Shown: piece by piece, positions 22,987 to 35,990 of the stretch | Numbering within the stretch: position 1 is the first letter of the stretch | Layout of the letters: the number at the start of each line of letters is the position of its first letter | Assembly: GCA_024291935.2 (NCBI GenBank) | Contig: CM044322.1 | Location: 68,129,405-68,193,404 of the forward strand | Reading direction: 5' to 3' | Length of the DNA: 64,000 nt | DNA from: Okapia johnstoni | Taxonomy: Eukaryota > Chordata > Mammalia > Artiodactyla > Giraffidae | The notes under the pieces: model-generated | Seen by the model: the letters and a program-made list of their open reading frames with translations, nothing else | The model's database searches: none | Told to the model about the DNA's origin: nothing | Made by a program: the position numbers and the translations under genes

Positions 22987-23205
22987 GTGATAGAAAGTGA
23001 AAGTGAGGTCGCTCAGTATTGTCCGACTCTTTGCTACCCCACGGACTGGAGCTTACCAGGCTCCTCCAACCATGGGATTTTCCAGGAAAGAATACTGGAA
23101 GGGTTGCCATTTCCTTCTCCAGGGGATCTTCCCAACCCAGGGATCGAATCCAGGTCTGCTGCATTGCAGGCAGATGCTTTAACCTCTGAGTCACCAGGGA
23201 AGCTT
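22987..23205 (-). mobile_element. Bov-tA/BOV-A SINE, antisense
   Basis: Runs from 'gaaagtgaaagtgaggtcgc' to 'ctctgagtcaccagggaagc'. It is nearly complete, and about 170 bp separate it from the previous SINE. Confidence 0.9.
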
Positions 23206-25318
23206 AAATACACAGGATATTTTATATAGAATTCCAAACAATTTTATATAATATAGCAATACATGAAAAGAAGTGACAAATAGATTTAAGGGACTAGATC
23301 TGATAGACAGAGTGTCTGATGAACTATGGACAGAGGTTCATGACATTGTACAGCAGACAGGGATCAAGATCATCCCCATGGAAAAAAAATGCAAAAAAGC
23401 AAAATGGCTGTCTGAGAAGGCCTTACAGATAGCTGGGAAGAGAAGAGAAGTGAAAAGTAAAGGAGAAAAGGAAAGATATTCCCATCTGAATGCAGAGTTC
23501 CAAAGAATAGCAAGGAGAGATAAGAAAGCCCTCATCAATCATCAATGCAAAGAAATAGAGGAAAATAACAGAATGGGAAAGACTAGAGATCCCTTCAAGA
23601 AAATTAGAGATATCAAGGGAACATTTCATGCAAAGATGGGCTCGATAAAGGACAGAAATGGTATGGACCTAACAGAAGCAGAAGATATTAAGAAGAGGTG
23701 GCAAGAATACACAGAAGAACTGTACAAAAAAGATCTTCAAGACCCATATAATCACGATGGTGTGATCACTCACCTAGAGCCAGACATCTTGGAATGTGAA
23801 GTCAAGTGGGCCTTAGAAAGCATCACTATGAACAAAGCTAGTGAAGGTGATGGAATTCCAGTTGAGCTATTTCAAATCTTCAAAGTTGATGCTGTGAAAG
23901 TGCTGCACTCAATATGCCAGAAAATTTGGAAAACTCAGCAGTGGCCACAGGACTGGAAAAGGTCAGTTTTCGTTCCAATCCCAAAGAAAGGCAATGCCAA
24001 AGAATGCTCAAACTACCGCACAATTGCACTCATCTCACACGCTAGTAAAGTAATGCTCAAAATTCTCCAAGCCAGGCTTCAGCAATACGTGAACCATGAA
24101 CTTCCAGATGTTCAAGCTGGTTTTAGAAAAGGCAGAGGAACCAGAGATCAAATTGCCAATATCCGCTGGATCATTGAAAAAGCAAGAGAGTTCCAGAGAA
24201 ACACCTATTTCTGCTTTATTGACTATGCCAATGCCTTTGACTGTGTGGATCACAAGAAACAGTGGAAAATTCTGAAAGAGATGGGAATACCAGATCATCT
24301 GACCTGTCTCTTGAGAAACCTGTATGCAGGTCAGGAAGCAACAGTTAAAACTGGACATGGAACAACAGACTGGTTCCAAATAGGAAAAGGAGTACGTCAA
24401 GGCTGTATATTGTCACCCTGCTTATTTAACTTATATGCAGAGTACATCATGAGAAACGCTGGGCTGGAAGAAACACAAGCTGGAATCAAGATTGCCAGGA
24501 GAAACATCAATAACCTCAGATATGCAGATGACACCACCGTTATGGCAGAAAGTGAAGAAGAACTAAAGAGCCCCTTGATGAAAGTGAAAGAGGAGAGTGA
24601 AAAAGTTGGCTTAAAGCTCAACGTTCAGAACACTAAGATCATGGCATCTGGTCCCATCACTTCATGGGAAATAGATGGGGAAACAGTGGAAACAGTGTCA
24701 GACTTTATTTTTTTGGGCTCCAAAATCACTGCTGATGGTGACTGCAGCCATGAAATTAAAAGACGCTTACTCCTTGGAAGGAAGGTTATGGCCAACCTAG
24801 ATAGTATATTGAAAAGCAGAGACATTACTTTGCCAAAAAAAGTCTGTCTAGTCAAGGCTATGGTTTTTCCAGTGGTCATGTATGGATGTGAGAGTTGGAA
24901 GGTGAAGAAAGCTGAGCACCGCAGAATTGATGCTTTTGAACTGTGGTGTTGGAGAAGACTCTTGAGAGTCCCATGGACTGCAAGGAGATCCAATTAATCC
25001 ACCCTAAAAGAGATCAATCCTTGGTGTTCTTTGGAAGGACTGATGTTGAAGTTGAAACTCCAATACTTTGGCCACCTCATTGGAAGATTTGACTCATTGG
25101 AAAAAACCCTAATGGTGGGTAGGATTGTGGGCAGGAGGAAAAGGGGACCATCACATCCAACCATCACAGGATGAGATGGTTGGATGGCATCACCGACTCG
25201 ATGGACATGGGTTTGGGTAGACTCTGGGAGTTGGTGTTGGACAGGGAGGCCTGGCGTGCTGCAATTCATGGGGTCGCAAAGAGTCGGGCACGACTGAGCA
25301 ACTGAACTGAACTCAACA
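23206..25318 (+). mobile_element. BovB LINE, sense, 5'-truncated, well preserved
   Basis: Element sequence begins near 23273 in the linker between endonuclease and RT and continues to the 3' tail ('gagcaactgaactgaactca' near 25295). The short stretch 23206-23272 joins it to the upstream SINE. No endonuclease domain is present. It is the least decayed BovB in the window and carries the long open frame described separately. Confidence 0.9.
23273..24997 (+). pseudogene. BovB ORF2 reverse-transcriptase remnant, 574 codons open
   Basis: An uninterrupted frame encodes the RT part of RTE-type ORF2. It is read here from the first ATG, which is not the natural start. Visible RT motifs: NYRTIALISHASKVMLKIL (finger/palm), catalytic Asp in FIDYANAFDCVDH at about residue 317, QGCILSPCLFNLYAEYIM, and the YADD box at residues 417-420. 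The amino-terminal endonuclease is absent through 5' truncation. The frame ends in TAA after [10 protein letters not shown], where sister copies continue with QS and about 100 more residues. It is a dead retrotransposon fragment with no promoter, although its catalytic residues remain. Confidence 0.85.
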
Positions 25319-28265
25319 TGAAAAGGAGAAAGAGATGGGGGAGGAGCAAATGGGGAGTTTCCCATTTATACATTTTGATGTAATACATTTTGATGGATTC
25401 CCCACAAATACATCAGAATCTCATCAAGATATTGAACAACTCTTACAAAGCAGGCTCTAGGAGACAGCAGATGACCCCAGGCCTCCAGCGGTGCAAGCTA
25501 AGCTCCCTGGAATGAGGTTGGACAAAAGATAAGACATAAACAGTGAAAAATAGAGATGGAGAATTTCAGCATGGGAGCTTGTGCCTGAGACAAGGAGGAA
25601 GTTGTGAAGGAGGCAGAGTTTCCATGCATTAGGAAGCTCCTTCACAGGCGGGACCAAGGGAGAGCTGAGGAATCTCAGAGAGCTGGGTAAAATGGGAATG
25701 TAGAGGGCAGAATACAGAGAAAGCTGCATTTCTCATTCCGTAAGCAGCTCGTGGACCTTGGCCCTGACCAGAGGGCAAGCTCAGGGAGCCAAGAGAAGCA
25801 TACTCAAGCTCTGCCTAGGAAGCTTTGGCCTGAAGCACAGAGCAGGACTCGGAATGGGAAGCTCCAACAAAGATTCCAGGGACAAGTAGAGGGCTGGTGG
25901 CAATGAGGATTTATTGAGAGAGCCACTTTGACAGGGTACAGAAATAGACGTGTCTAACACTACCAAAACAGTGAGGGCTGTCCAAAATCATATTGAACTT
26001 ACAGACACCCCAAAACCTACTACTGGACCCTGCACTGCCCTTCAGAGAGATATCCAGCTCCATCAACCAGAATACAGGTACAAGTCTCCCTAACCAGGAA
26101 ACCATCACAGGACATTAATCCAACCCCATTCACGGGAGCTGACTATAGATCTAAGAAGAACTATGACCATGAGAACTTTTTCTTTCTCTTTCCTTTGAAC
26201 CACAATGTTTATTCCCCGTGCATATTTTTTATCTTTATGTTAGCCTTTTGAGGTGCTGTGGATTTTGCCTCCTTTTTTCTTGTTAAAAAATTGTTTTTAA
26301 GGTTTTTTCTTCGTTTTATTGTGATTTTTTTTTAATTTTTCTTTTGTTCTATTTGACTGTTTTCAATCCCATTTACCATTGCAATAAAATGAGTAAAATA
26401 CCTAGGAATAAGCCTACCTATGGAGACAATAGAACTATATACAGACAATTATGAGAGATGGATGAAAGAAATCAAACATGACATAAAGAGATGGAGGGAT
26501 AGTCCATGCTCCTGCATTGCAAGAATCAGTATGGTGAAAATGACTGCACTACCAAAAGCAAACTACAGATTGAATGCAATATCAAACTACCGATGGCATT
26601 TTTCACAGAACTAGAACAAAAAATTTCACAATTTGTATGGAGACACAGAGACCCCACATAGCCAAAGTAATTTTAAGAAAGAATGGAGCTGGAGGAATCA
26701 ACTTATCTGATTTCAGACTGTGGTACAAAGCTATAGTCATCCAGAGAGCATGGCACTGGCACAAAAACAGAAGGATAGACCAATGAAACAAGATAGAAAG
26801 CTGAGAGATAAACCCATGCATCCATGGGCACCTTATCTCTGAAAAAGGAGATGAGACTATACAATGGGGAAAATATAGTCTCTCAAATAACTGATGCTGG
26901 AAGAACTAGACAACTATGTGAAAAAGAATGAAATCAGAACACTTCATCACACCATACCCAAATATAAACACAAAATGGATTAAAAACTAAATGTAAGACC
27001 AGACACTATAAATCTCTTGGAAGAACACATAGGCAGAATACTGTATGACATAAATCATAGCATGATCTTTTATGACTCACCTCCTAAAATAATGGAAATA
27101 AAACCAAAAATAAAAAAGTGGGACCTAATTAAACTTATAAGCTTTTTCATAGCAAAGGAAACTATAAACAAAGTGAAAATACAACCTTCAGGATGGAACA
27201 AAATAATAGCAAAAGAAATAATTAATAAAGTATTAAATTCCAAAATGTACAAGCAACTCATACAACTCAATACCAGAAAAACAAACAACCCAATCAAAAA
27301 GTGGGCAAAAGACCTAAACATATGTTACTCCAAAGAAGACCTACAGATGGCTAATAAACCCGTGAAGAGATGAACAACATCATTCGTTATTAGAGACATG
27401 CTAATCAAAACTGCTATGATATATCACCTCACACCAGACCAAATGGCCATAATAAAAAAATTCAAAAGCAACAAGTGTTGAAGAGGGTGGGGTTAAAGGG
27501 AACCCTTCTGCACTTCTGGTGGGAATGCAAATTGATACAGCCACTACGGAAGATAGCATAGACATTCCTTAAAATAAAACTAGGAGTCAAACCACCACAT
27601 GACCTAGCAAAACCACTTCTAGGCATATACTCTGAAGAAGCCAAAACTGAAAAAGCCACCTGTATCTCAGTGTTCATTTACGATAGCCAATGCATGCAAA
27701 CAATCTAGATGTCCAACGACAGTTTAATAGATAAAGAAGCTGAGGTACATATATACAACAGAATATTAGTCAGTCATAAAAAGGAATGCGTTTGAGTCAG
27801 TTCTGATGAGGTGGATGAACCTAGAGCCTATTATACTGAGTGAAGTAAGTCAGAGAGAGAAAAACATATATATTAATGTACTTATAAGGAATCTAGAAGC
27901 ATGGTACTGATGAACTTGTTAACAGACAACAATGGAGATGCTGACATAGATAAATGGCTATGGAAAAGAGTGGGGGAGAAGAAGGAGAGGGTGAGATGAA
28001 TGGAGAGAGTAGCATGGGTGCATATACACTAACATATGTAAACAGATAACCAATGGGAGTTTGCTATATGACTCAGGGAACTGAAATGAGGGCTCTGTAA
28101 TAACCTAGATGGGGTGGTAATGGGTGAGAGGCGGGAGGGAGATTCAAGAGGGAAGGGATATATGTACACCTATAGTTAATTCATGTTGATGCATTACAGG
28201 TTCAAACCAATATTGTAAAGCAATCATGAATCAATTAAAACAGATAAATATATTAAAAAAAAAAG
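25319..28265 (+). mobile_element. L1 element, sense, with large internal deletion
   Basis: The 5' part (25319-26365) corresponds, in reverse complement, to 43.2-45.0 kb of the other long L1. At about 26366 ('actgttttcaatcccattta') it jumps to ORF2 C-terminal sequence ('aataaaatgagtaaaatacc', 'ggagctggaggaatcaactt'), which continues to a poly(A)-like end at 28250-28265. Against the other L1 copy about 5 kb is missing at the junction. Confidence 0.75.
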
Positions 28266-28344
28266 AAAATAAGCAGGAAGTTCTCTCCTAAATGTTAAAG
28301 AAGTGGCACAGTTTAATTACTCAGACAAGGTCAGGTGTCAGGTT

Positions 28345-28992
28345 TGCTGTTGATCAATCACTAACCAGTGTCTGACTCTGTGACCCCATGGACTGTAGCA
28401 CACCAGGCACCTCTGTCCACTATTGTCTCCTTAAGTCTTTCATGTCTATGATGCTATCTAACCTATCTCATCCTCTTCTGCCCCCTTCTCTTTTTGCCTT
28501 CAATGTTTCTCAGCATCAGGGTCTTTTCTGAAGAGTCAGCTCTTGCATCAGGTGGCCAGAGTATTGGAGCTTCAGCTTTGGCATCAGTCCTTCCAATGAA
28601 TATTCAGGATTGATTTCCTTTAGGATGGACTGGTTTTACCTTACACTTCAAAGACTCTCAAGAGTCTTCGCCAGCACCGCAATTCAAAAGCATCAATTCT
28701 TCAGTGCTCTAATTTCTTTATGGTGCAACTCTCAGATCCGTATCTGACTACTGGAAAAACCATAGCTTTGACTGAATGGACTTTTGTCAAGAATATGATG
28801 TCTCTGCTTTCATTACACTGTCTAGATGACAGCAGCCATGAAATTAAAACATGCTTGCTCCTTGGAAAGAGAGTTATGACAAACCTAGACATTTGTCAAG
28901 TTAGTAAATGGTACATAGGAAGGACAGGGAAGCCTGGCGTGCTGCAGTCCATGGGGTCACAAAGAGTCAGACGTGACTGAGTGACTGAACAA
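28345..28992. mobile_element. BovB fragment with internal inversion
   Basis: From 28345 to about 28830 the sequence is antisense BovB (3' tail to late ORF2). At about 28831 it flips to sense text ('cagcagccatgaaattaaaa', 'gggaagcctggcgtgctgca') ending at the BovB 3' tail near 28992. The sense part itself lacks an internal segment. Confidence 0.75.
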
Positions 28993-29253
28993 CAACACCA
29001 CCACCATAGGAAGGAAACAGTGGGAAGGAAGACAAGAAGCTTTACTGTAATTGTGCAAAGTTGGGTTCGAAAAAGTGAACATTTTCAATTACCACACATA
29101 GCTGTAAGTTCATTCCCACTAAGGACAAGTCTATTTGTTATCCCAACTGAAATATGCTAGTCAAGTAGTTTGATGAGGTTTTCTATCATGATGTGTATGT
29201 TTTTTCCATACCGCCAACCAATTCGCCAACACCGATTGGGTATCTTACAATTT

Positions 29254-29979
29254 CAGTTCAGTTCAGTTCAGTCGCTCAGTTGTGTCCGACTCTTTGCGAC
29301 CCCATGGACTACAGCTCGCCAGGCCTCCCTGTCCATCACCAACTCCCAAAGTCCAACCAAACCCATGTCCACTGAGTCGGTGATGCCATCCAACCATCTC
29401 ATCCTCTGCCATCCTCTTCTCCTCCCCTCAATCTTTCCCAACATCAGGGTCTTTTCCAATGAGTCAGCTCTTCACATCAGGTGGAGTTTCAGCTTAAACA
29501 TCAGTCCTTCCAATGAACACCCAGGACTGATCTCCTTTAGGATAGACTGGTTGGATCTCCTTGAAGTCCAAGGGACTCTCAAGAGTCTTCCCCAACACCA
29601 CAGTTCAAAAGCATCAATTCTTATGCACTCAGCTTTCTTTATAGTCCAACTCTCACATCCATACATGACCACTGGAAAAACCATAGCCTTGACTAGATGG
29701 AACTTTGTTGACAAAGTAATGTCTCTGATTTTTAGTATGCTGTCTAGGTAGGTCATAACTTTCCTTCCAAGGACTAAGTAAGTGTCTTTTAATTTCATGG
29801 CTGCAGTCACCATCTGCAGTGATTTTGGAGCCCAGAAAAATAAAGTCAGCCTCTGTTTCCACTGTTTCCCCATCTATTTGCCATGAGGTGATGGGACTGG
29901 ATGCCATGATATTAGTTTTATGAATGTTGAGCTTTAAGCCAACTTTTTAACTCTCCTCTTTCACTTTCATCAAGAATCC
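29254..29979 (-). mobile_element. BovB LINE 3' fragment, antisense, with target-site duplication
   Basis: Starts with repeated CAGTT units and runs through the ORF2 C-terminus and RT end on the minus strand. The 8-bp direct repeat 'tacaattt' flanks it (29246-29253 and 29980-29987), as expected for target-primed insertion. Confidence 0.9.
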
Positions 29980-29987
29980 TACAATTT

Positions 29988-30660
29988 AGTTCATACTAAT
30001 ACCATCTACCTGAAACAGCTTCAGATCCCAGGGGTTAAGGGCTCAGTCCCACAAACATGCCACCCTCCCCACTTTAGAAGCTGGTCACAAATCCAAGTGA
30101 CCCTGCACTTCTGGTCTAATCATTAAGATTGGATGTAGCTACAACTTCATCTTCAGGTTCAGTTACTTTGCTAGTGTGGCCTATGGAACTCAAAAGAAAC
30201 TCACTGGATTAACTCAGGACAAGCCGGATGGAAGGGAGGCCCAGGACAAGGTGTGGTAGAAGTTAATAGAAGACAGCAGGAACCTACTAAGTGCAGAGCT
30301 TCCATGCTCTTCCAGGGCTCCACACTCCCATTTCCTCCAAGCTATCAGTCCTGGAGGTTCTCAGAACCAAGGCATCACTAAATGGGCATAATTATTATTT
30401 ATTCACCATTGCTGATTGTTGGAACTTCCAGTCCCTTGCCCTTTGCTGCACATCAGGAGAGTAAGATTGTTGTTTCAACCATTTAATCACATGGTTAGTT
30501 CCCTGGGCAACTAACCTCCGTTCTTAGAAGATTTTCAAAAGTCACTGTCTTAACATAACAAAACACATATAGGAAAATCCAAAAGTTTCTAGAGTTCTGT
30601 GCCCAAAATGGGGGCAAAGACCAACTATATATTTTTTATTAAAAATCACAATATCACAAA
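29988..30660. mobile_element. Possible solo LTR relic (ERVL/MaLR-like)
   Basis: The right part resembles an old LTR 3' end: 'ttaatcacatggttagttcc' near 30483, then 'gggggcaaagaccaactata' and a terminal 'aatcacaatatcaca'. No coding region is seen. The family is not certain. The right end is shared with the outer edge of the inverted repeat. Confidence 0.35.
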
Positions 30661-31342
30661 CCCTAATATTGTTGCAAGTTTGTTAGGATGGTAACATATT
30701 GGCAGTGTATCATATCAATCATTTTAATTTGCTTGCCACAAAGAAATTTTCTATTTGTCTTTGCAAGAACTTGATTCCTTATATTTCTTTTTTAAACCAA
30801 TAATTAGTATTAATTTGTGTTGATTATTATTTTGTCTGCATTTGTTAAGATGTACAAACACTAATAACATTCGTTTTCCAGGCTTATGATTTCTTACTCT
30901 GCCAAAGTGCAAGGTTTAGGTCATAGTATAAGGTCTTTTCACCAGAAAAATGGATATTTCCCTTTCCTGGAAGTGGAAAGTAACCATCTGTAACCTTAAA
31001 CCTCTTATGTTATTGAACTGTCAGGCACAGAAATCGATATGAACAGAGGCTGGGACATTGAACTCATCCACCAAACGGTCACTGTCTATTGCTACATGAT
31101 GTGGCCAGGGAAATTATATTTGGATACAGGAGATTCTCTGAGGCTTTTCCTTTGCACTTTTCCATGTTCCTATAAAGGTTAATAGAAGACAGCAGGAACC
31201 TATCAGGTGTGAGATCCCTCTAGATTCTACCCATTTTGAAATGAAGTTTAGGTTAACCGCACAAAGTAAGGGACATGGACTATTTCATTGCTGGCTGAAG
31301 AGAAGGCAAATATATAATCAGGTGTAGAAAAACAAATTTATA

Positions 31343-31450
31343 CCTGGGTTGGGAAGATTCCTGGAAAAGGGAACAGCTACCACTTCCAGTATTCTGGGCC
31401 CGGGAGAATTCCATGGACCAGAGGTGCCATGGCATGGGTGTCATCAAGAG
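31343..31450 (+). mobile_element. SINE fragment in left palindrome arm
   Basis: 'cctgggttgggaagattcct' near 31346 and 'ccgggagaattccatggacc' near 31400 are degraded Bov-tA text. The mirrored copy lies in the right arm at 35309-35492. Confidence 0.7.
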
Positions 31451-33114
31451 TTATAGACAATCTGAGCGGACGTTCAATATAAGACAGAAAGGGGTTCAAA
31501 AGACGGTATAGTTGTTTGAAAAATAGTTGCCATTTTATTCCTTTCCCTAAATGAAACACTTTTAGGTAGTTATTTCTTACCTGGTTGGTCTTGGCCATGT
31601 GAACTTGCTTTGGTCAATGAAACAGTAGCAAGCAGAAGTTCTAACAAGGGTTGGACTTGGGGGAAAAGGAGTAAAGGAGGGTATTAGGAATTTTAAAAGG
31701 AGAGCAGAAAGAATGAAATATTCATTTTGTATGTAGATAGTTAATTGATGAAGAAAATGCAGTAGGGATTCAACCTTGTGAGCTGAAGTTATAAAGTGAG
31801 ATCAATCATCACATATTCCGGGGTGTGTGTGTGTAGGTCTCCTGTCCATGTTCAACTGACCAGAGTACAGGCAGAGAGTGTGAGGAATTTGGTTTCAATA
31901 GAGTTGGGGTATTGACATTGCAACAAAGGTAGAGGAAGAAAGGACAAAGGGATATGAAGCTGTGTGAGAGGGAGAGACTCGGTGATGGGGGCTCTTTGGA
32001 TTTCACTTCTGGATAAGAGGGAGAAACTGGAAGGCTGTTATCAGCACTAGAGAAAAATTACTGGAGACAATAAAACTATCAATACTACTGGGAAACACAG
32101 AATTGTTGGAGCAATTGGTATTAAAGGATGTAAGGCACGGTGAAAAGGTGGAAAAGGTGCTTCCAGTGCAGAAAACCTGAAACGGAGATTAGAATGTTGT
32201 TGTAAGTAGGATGTAAAGAAACTGGAAGTCCAAGGAGTTAACACAAATTTTCGGCTTGGTAGTGATGCTGCATTTCAGTTGAACACAGTAAGCCACATGC
32301 TAATCATGTAAAACTGGGAAGATAAGACTGGATGTCAGGATATGACAAGGGACAATGGCGTGTGGCTAATGGTTTGGTCTTCAAAGGACTGTGGTTTGCG
32401 ATTTGAGGTGGGGAAGAAAGAAAGCGGTCTAGAATGACCAATGAAGGAGCATGGAGGGAATTAAACCATTAATTTAAAAAAAATATATATTACTTTCCCA
32501 GTATGTTCCAAACTCTTGTCTGAGCTCATAGTTTGAGTACTAGGAGCACATTAGTGAACAAACTTTCAGTTCAGTGGTGGGGGAATTTTTTGTTCCCCAT
32601 TGGTGTCTATAAATCAGGTAAAAGCAACAAAAATATCTCACAACACATTTTATGTGTTTATACCTCAAAGACGGGTCTATGATTACAATTTATTAACATT
32701 ATAAATTTTTTGAAAAAAATTAAGGGGGAATTAGTTATAGGCTGAATTGGAAAAGGCACTTCTTCAAGGGAGTCAGTTTAGTAAAAATGAGTAGAATACA
32801 ATGAAAGAGATGGACTATATAAGTTATTTTGCTAATGTCAGCAACTGGATTCCATAAGCATACAGTGGAAGGTAGATCAGAGGTGATGAGAGTTCAAGGG
32901 CGGAGTAGTGGATATATGGACATAACTAGACATAATTGGCTCATTGTATGTGTGATCCAAATAAAACAAGGCTGTCAGTCATATGCGATTAAACCAAATA
33001 GCTCTGAAGGGAAGATGAACAATCTATTCCAGTTTTGTGGTACTGGATCCTTAGGGTAGATTTTAGGTGAGAGGAATATGAACATAGGTACTAAGAGTCA
33101 CGCACTGTTGAAGC

Positions 33115-33660
33115 TTGGCTTGGTGTATTTTGAGCTTTACTTTGCTGCATGTGAGATGAGTGCAATTGTTCAGTAGTTTGAAACGTTCCTTTGGGATTTC
33201 CTTTCTTTGGGATTAGAATGAAAACTTAACTTTTCCAGTCCTTTGGCCATTACTGAGTTTTCAGATTTGTTTGGCATATTGAGTGCACAGCACTTTCACC
33301 AGCATATTCTGTTAGGATTTGAAATAGCTCAAACTGAATTTCCATACTCTACTAGCTTTGGCTTGTATGATGCTTATTAGGGCCGCCTAAGAAGCGCATC
33401 TACTACATGCAAGCTAGTAGTGGTTATGGAATTCCAGTTGAGCTATTCAAATCCGAAAAGATGATGCTGTGAAAGTGAGCTGCAACAATATGCCATCAAA
33501 TCTGGAAAACTCAGTATATGGCCAAAGGACTGGAAAAGGTAAGTTTTTCATCATCCCAAAGAAAGGAAATCCAAAGAAACGTCAAACTAACTGAAACAAG
33601 TTGCACTCATCTCACATGCTAGACCAAGTTCACAAGCTCAAAATTCTTCCAAGCCAAGCT
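33115..33660. mobile_element. BovB fragment folded on itself at the palindrome centre
   Basis: 33115-33387 is antisense BovB RT sequence. 33388-33660 is the same BovB segment in sense orientation. Each half deviates from the BovB sequence (for example the copy at 23.9-24.1 kb) with its own set of indels. Confidence 0.8.
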
Positions 33661-35308
33661 TCAACAGTGCGTGGACTCTTTTGTACCTATGTTCATAAAT
33701 CCTCTCACTAATATCTAACTAAGGATCCAGTACCCAAACTGGATACGATGGTTTCAATCTTCCCTTCAGAGGCTATTGGGTTAAATCCCATGTGACTGAA
33801 GCCTTGTTTATTTGGATCATCAAGCAATACAATGAGCCATTATTCTAGTTATTGTCCCATTTATCCACTACTCAGCCTTTGATCTCTCATCACCTTGATC
33901 TTACCTTCCACTGTATGCTTATTGGAATCCAGTTGCCTGACATTAGCAAAATATCTTATATAGTCCATCTCTTCATTGTAGTCTATCTTTTTTACTTAAA
34001 ATGATTCCCTTGGAGTGAAGTGCCTTTTCCAATGCAGCCTATAACTAATTCCCCTTAATTTTGTTTAAAAAAATTTATAATGTAATAAATTGTCATCATT
34101 AGACCCGTCTTTGAGGTATGTAACACATAAAATGTGTTTTGAGATATTTTTGTAGCATTTACCTGATTTAGCTGGGGACACAACTTTCCCCACCACTTGA
34201 ACCTGAAAGTTTGTTCACTAATGTGCTCTAGTACCTCAAACTAGGAGCTCGACTAGAGTTGGAACATACTGGGAAGTAATATATATTTTTAAACTATATT
34301 AATGGTTAATTCCCTCCATGCTCTTCATTGTCACTTCTAGACTGCTTTCTTTCTTCCCACCTCATCGCAAACCACAGTCCTTTGGACCCAAAACATTAGC
34401 CACTCGTCCTTGTCTTGTCATATCCTGACATTTGGTCTTATTGTCATGTTTTACATGATTTAGATGTGGCTTACTGTGTTCACTGAATTGCAGCATCCAC
34501 ATCCAAGGCCGAAAAATTTGTGTTAACTCCTTGGAATTCAGTTTCTTTACATCCATACTTACAACAAACATTCAAATCGCCGTTTCAGGTTTTCTGCACT
34601 GGAAGCACCTTTTCCACCCTTTCCCTGCCTTACATCCTTTAAGTCCACTTGCTCCAACAATTCTAGTGTTTTCCCTGTGTATTGATAGTTTATTGTCTCC
34701 AGTATTTTTTCTCTAGTGCTGATAACAGCCTTCAGTTTATCCCTTATTATCCAGAGTGAAATCCAAAGACCATCCACCGTGGGTCTCTCCCTCTCACACA
34801 GTTCATATCCCTTTGGTCCTTTCTTCCTCTACATTTGTTGCATGTCAATATCCCCAACTATATTTGAAAACCAAATTTTCCTCACCACTCTCTGCCTGGT
34901 ACCTGGTCCAGTTGAATCATGGACGGAGACATACTCACACACACCCGGAATTGTGATGATTGATCTCACTTTATAACTTCAGCTCAAAGATGAATCCTAC
35001 TGCATTTTTTAATTCAATTAAAACTATCTACCATACAAAATGATTATTTCATTCCTTTCTGCTCTCCTTTTAAAATTCCTTAATACCCTTCTTTACTCTT
35101 TCCCCCCAAGTTCAAGCCTCTTGTTAGAACTTCTGCTTGCCTACTGTTTCATTCGGACCAAAGCAAGTTACACAATGGGCCAAGACCAGGACCAGGGTAA
35201 TGAAGTGACTACTTAAAGTGTTCATTTAGGGGAAAAGGAATAAATCGGCAACCATATTTTTTCAAAAAAATATACCGTCTTTTGAACCCTCTTCCTGTCT
35301 TATATTGA

Positions 35309-35492
35309 AGTCGCTCAGATGTGTCTAAATGCTTGTGACCCATTGCCAGGCTCTCTGTCCTTGGACTCTCCCGGGCCAGAATACTGGAGATGGGTAGCTG
35401 TTACCTTTCCAGGGAATTTCCCAACCCGAATCGAACCCAGGTCTCCTGCTTGGCAGATGGATTCATTACACTGAGCCATCTTGGGAAGCCCT
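35309..35492 (-). mobile_element. Bov-tA SINE in right palindrome arm
   Basis: Runs from 'gtcgctcagatgtgtctaaa' to 'actgagccatcttgggaagc', antisense, with several small deletions. It is the mirror of the SINE at 31343-31450 and more complete. Confidence 0.8.
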
Positions 35493-35961
35493 GCTCCTCT
35501 TATAATCATCTTCCAAATGTGGGACTGTAGTATTTAAAATTTGTATTTTTACTATATTTATATTATAGATTCATACTTCTCCAGTTTAACCTAGGTATTA
35601 TATAGATTTTAGATCATCCCTAGACTAAAATGGAGTCTGACTTCTTGTCCTCAATCTTAAATAGATTAGTTGGAGAATTTGTTTAAATAGGTGGTTTGGG
35701 AATAATTTTAGGCTATCACAGTATTCTCTGCTCAGTATACTTTAGACGATCCCTACTACTCCTTTATACCTTTTTTATTTGAATTATTTTACATTGCCTA
35801 AAATAAATGTAAACAGTTTTCATGTACTCTTCACCAGATTCCCCCAGTGATAATATCTTACTATTGCATATTATCAAAACTAGGTAACTGACATTGATAC
35901 GGTATTATTAATGCAAGTCACAGACCTTAGTCAGATTTTTCTGCCAGTTTTATCCATACAT

Positions 35962-35990
35962 ATGTGTGTGTGTGTGTGTGTGTATGTATG
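35962..35990. repeat. (TG)n microsatellite
   Basis: A TG run followed by two TATG units. It lies in the segment of the right arm that has no mirror in the left arm. Confidence 0.9.

Noticed and set aside
20664..23205. tRNA genes suggested by tRNA-like segments in SINEs
   Set aside because: These are the tRNA-derived heads of Bov-tA SINEs on the minus strand. They lack a complete foldable tRNA and are embedded in full SINE sequence.
29170..29751. 193-codon open frame on the + strand
   Set aside because: It covers an antisense BovB tail. The true element reading is on the other strand ([19 protein letters not shown]).
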